This document shows, piece by piece, positions 1 through 8,397 of a DNA stretch of 64,000 nt. Source of the stretch: Azonexus sp. (GTDB lineage Bacteria > Pseudomonadota > Gammaproteobacteria > Burkholderiales > Rhodocyclaceae); NCBI GenBank assembly GCA_017983615.1, contig JAGOBB010000004.1, positions 1 to 64,000 on the forward strand, read 5' to 3'. Made by a program: the position numbers and the translations under genes. The notes under the pieces were generated by a model. That model made no database searches, was not told where the DNA came from, and was given only the letters and a program-made list of their open reading frames with translations. Positions within the stretch are counted from its first letter, which is position 1. Every line of letters begins with the position of its first letter.

Positions 1-126
1 AATGTGCTGACCGTCAATGTAGATGGATACGACCGAGTGAGCAGTACCTCCACGGGAGGGTACCGTTACAAAATGAGAAACAGCCAGGTCGGAAATTTTC
101 TCTGTGCGCAAGCGCGGTACCTCTAA
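1..126 (+). CDS. possible C-terminal end of a gene that starts before the window
   Basis: The first reading frame is open from base 1 to a TAA at 124-126, giving 41 residues that end in CAQARYL. I do not recognise the sequence. It could be the tail of a real protein or a chance open frame; the length is too short to decide. No terminator hairpin is obvious after it. Confidence 0.3.
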   Translation, partial: NVLTVNVDGYDRVSSTSTGGYRYKMRNSQVGNFLCAQARYL

Positions 127-346
127 CTAATAGTAGACATCAAAATCGCCGTATAAGCAGACCGCACGCCAGCTAATCCGGCAAACACATCACCAGCAAA
201 CCCGCTCGCAGCAAGCATCGGCGGCTTCCGTTCAAATATTTTCATTGATATGCAATCGCAAAATGCGGCAGTTGAATTCATATGGCATTTTATCACCATG
301 CCATAGCCCTTCGCGCTCCCCATCTTCAACGTCCCCACCCGAAATC
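127..346. other. intergenic stretch, no gene seen
   Basis: About 220 bases between the possible gene tail and the patatin-like gene. It is richer in A/T than the genes downstream, as expected of a promoter region, but I see no clear operator, repeat or RNA gene. The frame of the patatin-like gene is open back to position 245, but that extension (low-complexity Ser/Pro) does not look like protein. Confidence 0.4.
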
Positions 347-1393
347 ATGGCAAACTCCACGGATTCCAATCGCATCAATCCCGCCATGACCAAACGCCCC
401 GCAAAATCCTCCCCCGCCACGCCACCGAAGACCATTGCCATCGCCTGCCAGGGTGGCGGCAGCCATACCGCCTTTACCGGGGGCGTGTTGCAGACGCTGT
501 TACGCGAGCTTGACCCGGCGCAGCATCGGATCATCGGACTTTCCGGCACTTCGGGCGGGGCGCTGTGCGCGGCGGTAGCCTGGTATTGGCTGCTGCAGGA
601 CAAGCCGGGGATGGCGGCCGAGCAGCTGACGTCGTTCTGGCAGAAGATGGCGACGACAAAGATTCCCGATGCCATCGCCAACCAGTTCATGGTCTGGATG
701 CAGCGCAGCGCGAGCTATCTGGCGCTGCCCGAACTCAGCCCCTACCAGTTGCCAAATTCCGGCCAGGATTATCTGGCCGGGATCATCGGGGAGCATATCG
801 ACTTCACCAAGCTGCCGGCGCTGATCGCGCCCGATTCGCCGCGCCTGATGGTGGGGGCGGTCGAGGTGCTGTCGGGCAAGTTCGCGACCTTTCGCTCGCA
901 CCACAGCCAGCCGGAAAAGCGGATCAGCCTGGCCGCGCTGCTCGCCTCGGCGGCGATTCCCGAACTGTTCCGCGCCGTAAAGATCGGCGACGGCGTGTAT
1001 TGGGACGGCCTGTTCTCGCAAAACCCGCCGGTGCGCGGTTTTCTGTCCGGTGTGCAGGAGCAGGATGCGAAGCCGGATGAAATCTGGGTGATCCAGATCA
1101 ACCCGGATAGCCGCTCGGCCGAGCCGACCAGCCTCGGCGACATCACCGACCGCCGCAACGAGCTTTCCGGCAACCTGTCGCTGAAGCAGGAGCTGTTCTT
1201 CGTCGAGCAGACCAACGACTGGTTGCGCAAGGGCTGGCTCAATGCGCCGCAATTCAAGCAGGTCGCGGTGCGCACCATTCCACTGGGCCTCGAACTCGAC
1301 TACCCTTCCAAGCTCGACCGCAGCCCGGCTTTCATCAATGCCCTGCTGGCCGAGGGCCGCCGCGCCGCCACCGCTTTCCTGCGCGACCTGTAA
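347..1393 (+). CDS. patatin-like phospholipase family protein
   Basis: A 348-residue protein of the patatin family, which cleaves acyl esters of lipids with a Ser-Asp dyad. Seen in the sequence: an oxyanion-hole loop QGGGSHTAFTGG near residue 36, the nucleophile motif GTSGG (Ser about residue 69) and the catalytic Asp in WDGLFSQNPP near residue 220. There is no signal peptide, so it is probably cytoplasmic. The start at 347 is a choice: an ATG at 386 (MTKRPAKSS) is equally close to the conserved domain, and neither has a strong ribosome binding site. The natural lipid substrate is unknown. The gene is followed after 25 bases by creA on the same strand. Confidence 0.85.
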   Translation: MANSTDSNRINPAMTKRPAKSSPATPPKTIAIACQGGGSHTAFTGGVLQTLLRELDPAQHRIIGLSGTSGGALCAAVAWYWLLQDKPGMAAEQLTSFWQKMATTKIPDAIANQFMVWMQRSASYLALPELSPYQLPNSGQDYLAGIIGEHIDFTKLPALIAPDSPRLMVGAVEVLSGKFATFRSHHSQPEKRISLAALLASAAIPELFRAVKIGDGVYWDGLFSQNPPVRGFLSGVQEQDAKPDEIWVIQINPDSRSAEPTSLGDITDRRNELSGNLSLKQELFFVEQTNDWLRKGWLNAPQFKQVAVRTIPLGLELDYPSKLDRSPAFINALLAEGRRAATAFLRDL

Positions 1394-1418
1394 CCCCTTC
1401 GCCGATCCGGTACCGACC

Positions 1419-1883
1419 ATGCGCCTCTTCGCCCCTGCCCTGCTGACCCTCCTGGCTTTCGCCGCCGCCCCTGTCGCCGCCGAGGAAATCGGTTGCGCGA
1501 CGACGACCTGGAAGCTGATCGGCGCCAACCACCGCGTCTGCGTCTATGCCTACGACGACCCGAAGGTTGCCGGCGTCACCTGCCACATCAGCCAGGCGCG
1601 CACCGGCGGCATCAAGGGCAGCTTCGGGCTGGCCGAGGATCCGTCGCAGTTTTCGATTGCCTGCCGCCAGGTCGGGCCGATCACCCTGCCGGCCAAGCTG
1701 CCGGAAAGCGAAGAAGTGTTCAGCGAAGACACCTCGATTTTCTTCAAGGAAACCAAGGTTCTGCGCTTCTACGACACCAAGCGCAACGTGCTGGCTTACA
1801 TGGCGATCAGCCGCAAGATCATCGAGGGCGCGCCAGCCAATGCCATTTCGACGGTGCCCATCCAGCCCTGGGGCGGCAAGTGA
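1419..1883 (+). CDS. creA: CreA family periplasmic protein
   Basis: A 154-residue exported protein with a clear signal peptide (LLTLLAFAAAPVAAEEIG). The mature part matches the CreA family in its conserved stretches VAGVTCHISQARTGG, EDPSQFSIACRQ and SIFFKETKVLRFYD. Three Cys pairs are compatible with periplasmic disulfides. CreA is widespread in proteobacteria but its biochemical role is not established. The ATG at 1419 begins the signal peptide; the longer upstream frame overlaps the patatin gene and is not needed. The stop codon overlaps the start of the next gene by 4 bases, so the two are probably translated together. Confidence 0.9.
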   Translation: MRLFAPALLTLLAFAAAPVAAEEIGCATTTWKLIGANHRVCVYAYDDPKVAGVTCHISQARTGGIKGSFGLAEDPSQFSIACRQVGPITLPAKLPESEEVFSEDTSIFFKETKVLRFYDTKRNVLAYMAISRKIIEGAPANAISTVPIQPWGGK

Positions 1884-2245
1884 GCCCCAAGACAGCGCTC
1901 GCCGATGTTGTCCCCTACATCACCCGGGACGGCTCGGAAATCCGCGAACTGCTGCACCCGAATCAGCATCCGGTGCGCCACCAGAGCCTGGCCGAAGCCG
2001 TCGTGCCGCCCGGCACTGCCACGCTGCTGCACCGGCACGCCCGCAGCGAAGAGATCTACCACGTGACCCGCGGCAACGGGACGATGACGCTGGGCGACGC
2101 CGTCTTTGCCATAGCGCCCGGCGACAGCGTCGTGATCGCGCCGGGGACGCCGCACCGGGTCGAAAACACCGGTGACGAACCCCTGCACATCCTTTGCTGC
2201 TGTGCCCCGGCCTACTCGCACGCCGATACCGAATTGCTCCCTTAG
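1880..2245 (+). CDS. cupin domain protein
   Basis: A 121-residue single-domain cupin. Both metal-binding cupin motifs are complete: HRHARSEEIYHVTRG (two His and one Glu) and GDSVVIAPGTPHRVEN (third His). The start is a GTG whose last bases form the TGA stop of creA (GTGA overlap), the only start that leaves an intact N-terminus without running through creA. The reaction is unknown; small cupins of this type may be isomerases, dioxygenases or binding proteins. The gene is followed directly by the distal half of a dispersed repeat. Confidence 0.85.
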   Translation: MSPKTALADVVPYITRDGSEIRELLHPNQHPVRHQSLAEAVVPPGTATLLHRHARSEEIYHVTRGNGTMTLGDAVFAIAPGDSVVIAPGTPHRVENTGDEPLHILCCCAPAYSHADTELLP

Positions 2246-2255
2246 GCCAGACGCG

Positions 2256-2299
2256 CCAATTTTGAATTTGGCCGTTTTTTGGGGCCGACCGTAGCATTT
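2256..2299 (-). repeat. dispersed bipartite repeat, copy 1
   Basis: On the minus strand the core AAATGCTACGGTCGGCC (2299 to 2283) is followed by nine A/T-rich bases, GGCC and AAATTCAAAA. It lies between two convergent genes (cupin on plus, esterase on minus). One of 13 copies in the window; see findings. Confidence 0.85.
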
Positions 2300-2347
2300 G
2301 GTTGCCGATGCCGCATGAGCGGCCCCTGGACACGTCCCTCGAAACCG

Positions 2348-3376
2348 CTAGCGCAAACGACGCTCGACCGCCGGGTCCAGGCCGGCCATGAAGGCCTCGA
2401 CCCGCCGGGTGTAGTCGGTGGCCAGCCCCAGTTCCTTGTTCAGCGCGCCGTGACTCATCGCTTGTTCCTCAACGCCGGCCTTTACGCCCAGGCTGTTGCT
2501 CTTCTCGGCGTAGGCGCGCGCCTGAGCGCAGGGGTCGTCCTTGCGGGTGGTCGAGCAGACGCCCAGCCAGGGGCCGGCGCTGCGGTCGATCTGATGGTAC
2601 GGCGAGGCGGCGATCCAACCCGCCTCGTCATCGCCGAAGGCTTCACGGTAGCGCGCCTTGAGGAAGGGGTAGATGTTGGGCATCTGGCGCACGACATCGA
2701 TGGCCCCGGCATCCAGCGACACGGTGCCGAGCAGCGGCGCCACGCCGTTGGCCTGGCGGATGCGGCGGTCGGCATTGACCAGCGACACGAGATGCGCGCC
2801 GGCCGAGTGCCCCATCAGGATCACCTTTGTCGGGTCACCGTGCCAGTCCCGGGCGTGTGCCTGCACGTAGGCGATGGCCCGGGCGACATGGTTGGCCTGG
2901 GCCAGCGCATTGCTGCCGTCGTTGACCATCGGGCAATTGACGGAAACAAAGACGAAGCCGCTGTCCGCCCAACGCGCCACCTTGTTCTCGGTCACGCCGG
3001 CAACCGCCTTGTCGCCCACGCACCAGCCGCCGCCGTGGACCATGACGATGACCGGCGCCAGGCCATCGCCGCCCTTCGCCGGCAGATACACATCCAGCTT
3101 TTCGCGCTGGCCACTGCCGTAGCCAACGTCCTTCAGATCGGGTTGTGGACCGGGTTTGGCGGCTGACGTCCGGGCCTGCAGACGGTCCACCCGCCGCGAC
3201 CAGTCAGCGCAGGAGAGCGCGTTGCCGCCCTGGCTCTCCGGGTCCGCGCTTTCCACAGCGCGCTCCTGCAGGCGTTCGCGGAGTCGGTCGCGCAAGGGGC
3301 CGGCCTGCAGATCGGTGACGATACCGGCCGCGATGGCGGCCAGCACAACGGCGCGGATGGGGAAAGATTTCGTCAT
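2348..3376 (-). CDS. exported alpha/beta hydrolase (HSL-type esterase)
   Basis: A 342-residue hydrolase of the hormone-sensitive-lipase type. Seen: signal peptide in the first 26 residues (IRAVVLAAIAAGIVTDLQAG), the oxyanion motif VHGGGWCVG and the nucleophile elbow MGHSAGAH, then a late Asp and a His (MSHGALNKE) able to complete the triad. The family hydrolyses short esters or peptides; substrate unknown. I start at 3376 because this places the signal peptide at the N-terminus; the frame is open 14 codons further. It stands alone on the minus strand between two repeats of structure, a dispersed repeat after it and a strong hairpin before it. Confidence 0.85.
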   Translation of the reverse strand: MTKSFPIRAVVLAAIAAGIVTDLQAGPLRDRLRERLQERAVESADPESQGGNALSCADWSRRVDRLQARTSAAKPGPQPDLKDVGYGSGQREKLDVYLPAKGGDGLAPVIVMVHGGGWCVGDKAVAGVTENKVARWADSGFVFVSVNCPMVNDGSNALAQANHVARAIAYVQAHARDWHGDPTKVILMGHSAGAHLVSLVNADRRIRQANGVAPLLGTVSLDAGAIDVVRQMPNIYPFLKARYREAFGDDEAGWIAASPYHQIDRSAGPWLGVCSTTRKDDPCAQARAYAEKSNSLGVKAGVEEQAMSHGALNKELGLATDYTRRVEAFMAGLDPAVERRLR

Positions 3377-3488
3377 GGCAGGCACTCCGTAAGACGGTGA
3401 CCGCCGGGCGGCGGCCAACCGATGGATTGGCCAGATTGTCGCCGCTTAATCCCGCAAATATCGCAACGGCATGGTAAGGAATTGTTGC

Positions 3489-3523
3489 AAATCGTTGCCG
3501 GGCGCCTGGCCCGGCAACGATTT
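3489..3523 (-). terminator. hairpin terminator after the penicillin-binding protein gene
   Basis: A perfect 15-base inverted repeat (AAATCGTTGCCGGGC and its complement) with a 5-base loop, 13 bases past the stop codon at 3536 on the minus strand. It ends in ATTT rather than a long T run, so termination strength is uncertain. Confidence 0.65.
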
Positions 3524-3535
3524 ACGCCTGCCCGG

Positions 3536-6500
3536 TCAGCCCTTGCACTTGCCCTCATCCGCCGGGCGATCCGAGACCAGCGGTCGCAGCACCGGTTCCA
3601 TCTGCTTCATGATCTGCACCGGTAGCGCCGACGTGAAGTCGTAGCCGGCTGCCTTCGAGCCGGGCACGAACGCCGTGACCACGCCGTAGAAGCGGTCGCC
3701 GAGGTAGAAGGCGAAGGTGGCGGCGCGGTTCATGACCTTGGCGCTGCGCACACCGCCGTCGGAACCGATGACCTTGGAGCGGTGGTCGCCGGTGCCGGTC
3801 TTGCCGCCGACGGCCAGCGGCTTTTCTTCGTGGTCGCGATAGGTGTCCTTGAGGCGGCGGGCGGTGCCGCTATTGACCACCCGCAGCAGGGCGCGGCGGG
3901 TGACCATGGCCACTTCGACCGGCATCACCCGCTCGCCGGCTTCCGGCTGACGCTTCAGGCGCGTTTCGTACGGCGTGTTGGCGGCAAACAGGAGTTCGTC
4001 GACGCGAATGGTTGGCCGGCGAATGCCGTCGTTGACGACGATACCCATCAACTCGGCCAGCGCGGCCGGGCGGTCGGCCGAACTGCCGATCGACGTGGCC
4101 AGCGAGGGGACCAGATGCTCGAACGGGTAGCCCAGACGCCGCCATTCCTCGGCGATGCGCTCGAAGGCGGCGACCTCGACGACGATGTCGATACGCACCT
4201 GCTGGGCGTGCTTGAAGCGCGGCGCGAACAGCCATTTCGAGGCGTCGCGGCGGGCTTCGACGCTGGCCGGCACGATGTCTTTCAGCGTCGCTTTCGGCTC
4301 GGTCTGCAGGTGCCGGACCAACCACAGTTCCAGCGGATGGACGCGGGCCAGGTAGCCCTGGTCGGCCAGGTTGTACTGGCGGGCGGCGTGGGCATCGAAC
4401 AGCTTGCGCAGGCCGGCATCGGTGCCCGCCTTGTCGCCCAGTTGCTTGCGCATAAAGGTGAGGAAGCTGGCGAAATCGCTCTTCGGCAGCACACTCAGGT
4501 AGGCGGCGGCCTGCGGGTTGGTTCGGGCCGGAACCGAGTCGCTGAGCACTTCGAGGCGATCTTCCGGCGCCACGTCGCGGTACTTGTGCCAGTAGGTGCG
4601 CAGGAAACCCAGCCCTTCGCGCTCGGCAAAGCGGTTCAGGAAGGCCTGGCGGGTCTCGTCGTCATCCTTGTCGCGCAGGCCGCGGGCCGGCGCATCGACT
4701 GCCTCGTAGGCGTGGTAATGGACGACGTCGTGCATGATGCGCACGAAGGAAAGATTGACCGACTGCTCCAGCGCCTCGGCAACGCTCGGGTTCTGGCCGT
4801 CGTCCTCGTGCTTGAAATTGCCGAAGCGGTGAATGCCGCCGCCGGTAAAGAAGGTTTCGCCGGGATTGGCCGAATAGCGGCGCTCCATGGCGGCTTCGAG
4901 CAGTTCTTCCAGGGTTGTGGCGGGCTTGGCGCGCAGGATGTCGATGGCCCAGTTGCTCAGGCGGTCGGCCGGGTGGCGCGGCAGCTTGGCCAGTTCCTCG
5001 GCCGGGACCGTACCGTAGCGCTTGTGCAGGTCGGCGACGACCAGCAGGTAGGAAACCAGCGTCCGGAACTTGGCGCTGGAACCGAGATCGAGCTTGGTGC
5101 CGGCGTTGATATCGAGCGGCTGGTCGAGGTTGTCGGCCTGGATGCGCAGCACGTTGGCGTTTGGCGTGCGCTCATAGAGGGTCAGGCTGTAATTGACCAG
5201 CTTGGGGTCGCCCTTGGCCAGCAGCCGGGCCTCCTTGAAGCCGCCGCAGGCCAGGAAGGCGGGATCGGCCATGCGGTTCAGGATGCGCGTCACGGCTTGC
5301 TGGCTGGGGCCGTCGAGCGTGCTGTGCGCGGTCAGGTCGTAGCGGTCGAGGGCATAGAGGTTCTCGACCTCGAGCAGATCGCCCAGCGTGCCGCGGATTT
5401 CATTGACCGCCTTGCGTTCGACGAAGGAGACCTCCTCGCCGGGCCGCGCCTGGCGAGCCGGGGTGATCTGCACCTTGAGCGCCGCCTCGCGCAGGTCGGC
5501 GGGAATGCGCTGGTCTTCGGCAAGCAGGCGGATGTAGCTGTCGGTCAACGTATTCAGGCGGCCGGTGGTGTCGCCGAGCAGGCCGGAGGGACGGCGCTGG
5601 GCGACGAACAGCGACAGCGCCTGCTTGAAGGCCTTGGCGCGCTCGGTCAGATCGGCCTTGGGATCGGCCAGCAATTGATTGACGCGGGCGAACTCCTGGC
5701 CGTACCAGGCCCACAGGCCGTCGCCCAGGCCATTGACCTCGCCGTAGCCCGGGATGCCGCCGAGCGGCACGGAATTGACGAAATCAAGCACGATGCGCCG
5801 GCGGGCCGGCAGGTTCTCCTCGCCATCCTGATAGGCGCGCAGCGCGGCCGACATCATCTGGTGGTACTTGTCGTTGGCGTTGTGGGTGCGCCCGCCCGGG
5901 GAGTGGCGGAACTTCTCGATCTGCGTCGCCAGCGTGCTGCCACCCGCCCTGCCCCCACCGAGGCCGACCTGGCGCATGGTCTGGCCGGCCGCGACGCGGG
6001 TCAGCCGCCCCCAGTCTACGGCCGGGTTGTGTTTCGGCGAGTCCGGATCGAGCAGGTCGCGGTTTTCGATAAACAGCAAGGCCTCGACCAGCACCGGCGG
6101 AATGGCTTCGAAAGCCGGATACTGCAGGCGCGGGTACTGGCTGTCGTAAAGCGCCTGGTTGTGGCGATCGAGAATGCTCAGGCCGGCCCGCGACTTCTCG
6201 CGGTAGATCGGGAAATGCCCCTCGCCGACGATGCTGCGGAAGCCGGCCGACTGCCGGGCCTGGGCGTCGATCACATAGCCGGCACCGGTCAGGCGTGGCA
6301 GGAAGCCGCGCAGCTGCGCGTAACCGAGACGCTGATCGTAGGGCCCGACGCTGGGCAGCCAGATGTCCTTGTCGCTGCCCGGTTCGACGGTCCAGGTCGA
6401 GGTCTTGGCCTGCTCGGTGAAATAGCGGGCCTGAAAGGTGGATTCCTGCAGTTCGTAGACCACGGCGCCAGCGGCTGCGACGAGGATGGCGAGCAAACCG

Positions 6501-6568
6501 AGGAAAAAATAAAGCTTCCAGCGCGTCGGCCGGGGGGTGAGGCTGGGTTGGGGATTGAGGCTGGCCAT
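3536..6568 (-). CDS. divergent class A penicillin-binding protein (glycosyltransferase plus transpeptidase)
   Basis: A 1010-residue membrane-anchored peptidoglycan synthase. One N-terminal membrane segment (FFLGLLAILVAAAGAVV) is followed by a family 51 glycosyltransferase-like domain with the catalytic Glu in FIENRDLL (about residue 168) and GGSTLATQIEK (about 209), then a transpeptidase domain with SSAK (about 497), SVN (about 603) and GGKTGTGD (about 923). Class A enzymes usually have ED in the first motif and are 650-850 residues long; here the motif is EN and there are long insertions, especially between SVN and KTG. It is probably active, but the glycosyltransferase half is atypical. Start 6568 is preferred over 6610 from the position of the membrane segment; neither has a good ribosome binding site. 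Confidence 0.85.
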   Translation of the reverse strand: MASLNPQPSLTPRPTRWKLYFFLGLLAILVAAAGAVVYELQESTFQARYFTEQAKTSTWTVEPGSDKDIWLPSVGPYDQRLGYAQLRGFLPRLTGAGYVIDAQARQSAGFRSIVGEGHFPIYREKSRAGLSILDRHNQALYDSQYPRLQYPAFEAIPPVLVEALLFIENRDLLDPDSPKHNPAVDWGRLTRVAAGQTMRQVGLGGGRAGGSTLATQIEKFRHSPGGRTHNANDKYHQMMSAALRAYQDGEENLPARRRIVLDFVNSVPLGGIPGYGEVNGLGDGLWAWYGQEFARVNQLLADPKADLTERAKAFKQALSLFVAQRRPSGLLGDTTGRLNTLTDSYIRLLAEDQRIPADLREAALKVQITPARQARPGEEVSFVERKAVNEIRGTLGDLLEVENLYALDRYDLTAHSTLDGPSQQAVTRILNRMADPAFLACGGFKEARLLAKGDPKLVNYSLTLYERTPNANVLRIQADNLDQPLDINAGTKLDLGSSAKFRTLVSYLLVVADLHKRYGTVPAEELAKLPRHPADRLSNWAIDILRAKPATTLEELLEAAMERRYSANPGETFFTGGGIHRFGNFKHEDDGQNPSVAEALEQSVNLSFVRIMHDVVHYHAYEAVDAPARGLRDKDDDETRQAFLNRFAEREGLGFLRTYWHKYRDVAPEDRLEVLSDSVPARTNPQAAAYLSVLPKSDFASFLTFMRKQLGDKAGTDAGLRKLFDAHAARQYNLADQGYLARVHPLELWLVRHLQTEPKATLKDIVPASVEARRDASKWLFAPRFKHAQQVRIDIVVEVAAFERIAEEWRRLGYPFEHLVPSLATSIGSSADRPAALAELMGIVVNDGIRRPTIRVDELLFAANTPYETRLKRQPEAGERVMPVEVAMVTRRALLRVVNSGTARRLKDTYRDHEEKPLAVGGKTGTGDHRSKVIGSDGGVRSAKVMNRAATFAFYLGDRFYGVVTAFVPGSKAAGYDFTSALPVQIMKQMEPVLRPLVSDRPADEGKCKG

Positions 6569-6727
6569 GAGTCGGGGGCAAAAATTGTGTCGAAGCACCA
6601 AGTGCTTCATTTTTATATTGGAAACGCTGCAAACGGCGGCCGCTATCGTATTTGCATGACACGGCGGTCGCCGTCATTCTACCCGCTCCCGGAACGGTTC
6701 AGGGATTGCCGCAGCGGCAAAAGCCAG

Positions 6728-6765
6728 AATGCTACGGTCGGCCGTTTTTTTGGGCCATTTTCAGG
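6728..6765 (+). repeat. dispersed bipartite repeat, copy 2
   Basis: Core AATGCTACGGTCGGCC at 6728-6743, a T-rich stretch, then GGGCCATTTTCAG. The distal half contains the stop codon (TCA on the plus strand, 6761-6763) of the desaturase gene on the minus strand. Confidence 0.85.
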
Positions 6766-7681
6766 AAGCGCCGCGTGGCAGGCGTTGCGCCGCAATCGGC
6801 CCGCGGAGCTGGCGGAAGACGGTGGCGAACCAGCCGCCTTGGTAGCCATTCCCGCTCTGCCGGTGCCATTCCGGCAACTGCTGCCAGGGCACCCGCGAGC
6901 GCAGGTGGTGGGCACCATGAAGGTTGAAGTGCAGGATCAGCCGGGAGAGCGCCGCCGGCAGTTCGAGATTGCGGGCGTAGCGGATATCGTCGAGCGGCGT
7001 CGCATAATGAAAGGCATTGTCGACGAGGCTGATCAGCAGGCCACGCCCGGCCACGGCCAGGACCAGCATCCAGGCGTGCTCGCCGTAGAGAGCGAAGGCG
7101 GCGGCATGGACGAGGATGATGGCCAGTGCTTCGAGGCGCGCATCGCGCAGGGTTTCGGCACTCAGCAAACGCTCGGCAAGTTCGCCGACAACATTGCACG
7201 GGCTGGCGATACGGTCGACCACGCGGCACGCCATTTTGCGCGGCAGCAGCACCAGCAGGCCGCCGAGCAGTTCGACCAGGTAAAGCCCGCCGAGCAGCCG
7301 GAAATAGTAGCCGAGCGTCGCGATCAGCCGATTGTCGCGGCCGGCGACATAGACCTCAGAGCGTTCCCGCTCGGTCCGGCTGTGCGCGTGGTGGAGCAGA
7401 TGGCCCCAGCGCAGCAGGTCGAACGGCGCGCCATAGAGCACCGCGTTGACGCGGCCGGCCAGCCGGTTCGTCCGGCGGTCCTCGAACATGACACCGTGGA
7501 TAGCCTCGTGGATGAAGGCCCACCAGGCATTGGTCAGCAGCACCCCGGGCAGCAGCAGCCAGCCCCAGCGTGGATCAAATGGCAACAGGAAGAGCGGCAG
7601 CAGGAAGAGCTGGTTGGCCTGAAGCGCCAGATGAAAGCCAGCCAACCGGGTGTTGCTGCGATACAGCGTGGATGTGGGCAT
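6761..7681 (-). CDS. membrane fatty acid desaturase
   Basis: A 306-residue integral membrane protein with the three histidine boxes of di-iron fatty acid desaturases: HEAIHG, HLLHHAH and HGAHH. Hydrophobic segments surround the boxes. It would insert a double bond in an acyl chain, in lipid or acyl-CoA form. It is the last gene of a minus-strand run behind btaA, btaB and a HAD phosphatase, with a 7-base gap, so it may act on acyl chains of the betaine lipid; that link is inference. An alternative start at 7705 would overlap the upstream gene by 17 bases. Confidence 0.85.
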   Translation of the reverse strand: MPTSTLYRSNTRLAGFHLALQANQLFLLPLFLLPFDPRWGWLLLPGVLLTNAWWAFIHEAIHGVMFEDRRTNRLAGRVNAVLYGAPFDLLRWGHLLHHAHSRTERERSEVYVAGRDNRLIATLGYYFRLLGGLYLVELLGGLLVLLPRKMACRVVDRIASPCNVVGELAERLLSAETLRDARLEALAIILVHAAAFALYGEHAWMLVLAVAGRGLLISLVDNAFHYATPLDDIRYARNLELPAALSRLILHFNLHGAHHLRSRVPWQQLPEWHRQSGNGYQGGWFATVFRQLRGPIAAQRLPRGAS

Positions 7682-7688
7682 CGGCCGT

Positions 7689-8396
7689 TCAGCGTTCGTG
7701 GGCATCGCTCATTTCGTCAAGATCGAGGGCATGGCGCAGCCGATGCGCAAATTCGTCGGGCGTCCGGGAAATGACTTCGGGCGGCACGCCGAAATCGTCG
7801 GTCAGGCGGCCGTGGTCCTCGAAGCCATAGGAGACGACGAGCGGATGCATCCCCGCGCCGAGCGCCGCCGTGTAGTCACGGTACTCGTCGCCGCAGGCGT
7901 AGGCGCGGGCCGGGTTGATGCCGTAGCCGTCACGAAGGGCGCGGAACTGCGGCAGCTTCTCATCGCCGAGCGGAATGCAGCGGATGAAATCGAGTCGGCC
8001 GGCATCGATGTCGTGGCGCACCAGCACGGTCGCCAGCGTGACTTCCGGCTCGATGGTGACATTGCGCGAAACGATACCGACGCGGATGTCGGCTCGTTCG
8101 ATCAGCGTCTGCAGCACGGCCGCGGCCCCCGGAAAGAGTTTCGCCTCGCCCCGATAGATGTCGGTCAGCGTGTGCTTGAGCTGCTTGCGGTTTTCCTTGT
8201 CGAGCTGCCGGCGCAAGTTCTTCGGGAACTCGCGCAGGCCGCCCAGGTATTTCAGCAGCTTGCGCCGACGCTGGAAGCGGCCAAGATCTCCGATATCCAT
8301 GCCGTGCTGCGAAAAAGCCTGTTCGACGGCATGAAAGGCGTCGATCAACGTGCCGTCGGCGTCGAAGATGACCAGGCGGTCGCGGCTGGCGTACAT
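7689..8396 (-). CDS. HAD-superfamily phosphatase
   Basis: A 235-residue haloacid dehalogenase-like hydrolase. Motif I is FDADGTLID at the N-terminus (nucleophile Asp about residue 12), motif II is the Ser of GIVSRN, and the acidic motif is CGDEYRDY. A helical cap lies between residues 25 and 90. The substrate cannot be read from the sequence. It begins one base after the stop of the btaB-like gene and ends 7 bases before the desaturase, so it belongs to the lipid operon. One possibility is dephosphorylation of phosphatidate to diacylglycerol for BtaA, but soluble HAD enzymes are not known for that step, so this is speculation. Confidence 0.85.
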   Translation of the reverse strand: MYASRDRLVIFDADGTLIDAFHAVEQAFSQHGMDIGDLGRFQRRRKLLKYLGGLREFPKNLRRQLDKENRKQLKHTLTDIYRGEAKLFPGAAAVLQTLIERADIRVGIVSRNVTIEPEVTLATVLVRHDIDAGRLDFIRCIPLGDEKLPQFRALRDGYGINPARAYACGDEYRDYTAALGAGMHPLVVSYGFEDHGRLTDDFGVPPEVISRTPDEFAHRLRHALDLDEMSDAHER

Positions 8397-8397
8397 G

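Noticed and set aside
2279-3166. A 295-codon plus-strand frame opposite the esterase
   Set aside because: Antisense to a gene with HGGGW and GHSAG motifs; begins inside a dispersed repeat.
5005-5020. Partial core matches such as ACCGTACCGTAGCGC here and TTACCGTAGCC near 20985
   Set aside because: Only about 8 of 11 core bases match and there is no distal half; expected by chance.
3782-7774. A 1330-codon open frame on the plus strand
   Set aside because: It runs antisense to the penicillin-binding protein and desaturase genes, whose motifs are clear. Its composition (Gly, Arg, Val, Asp without pattern) is typical of the mirror frame in GC-rich genes.
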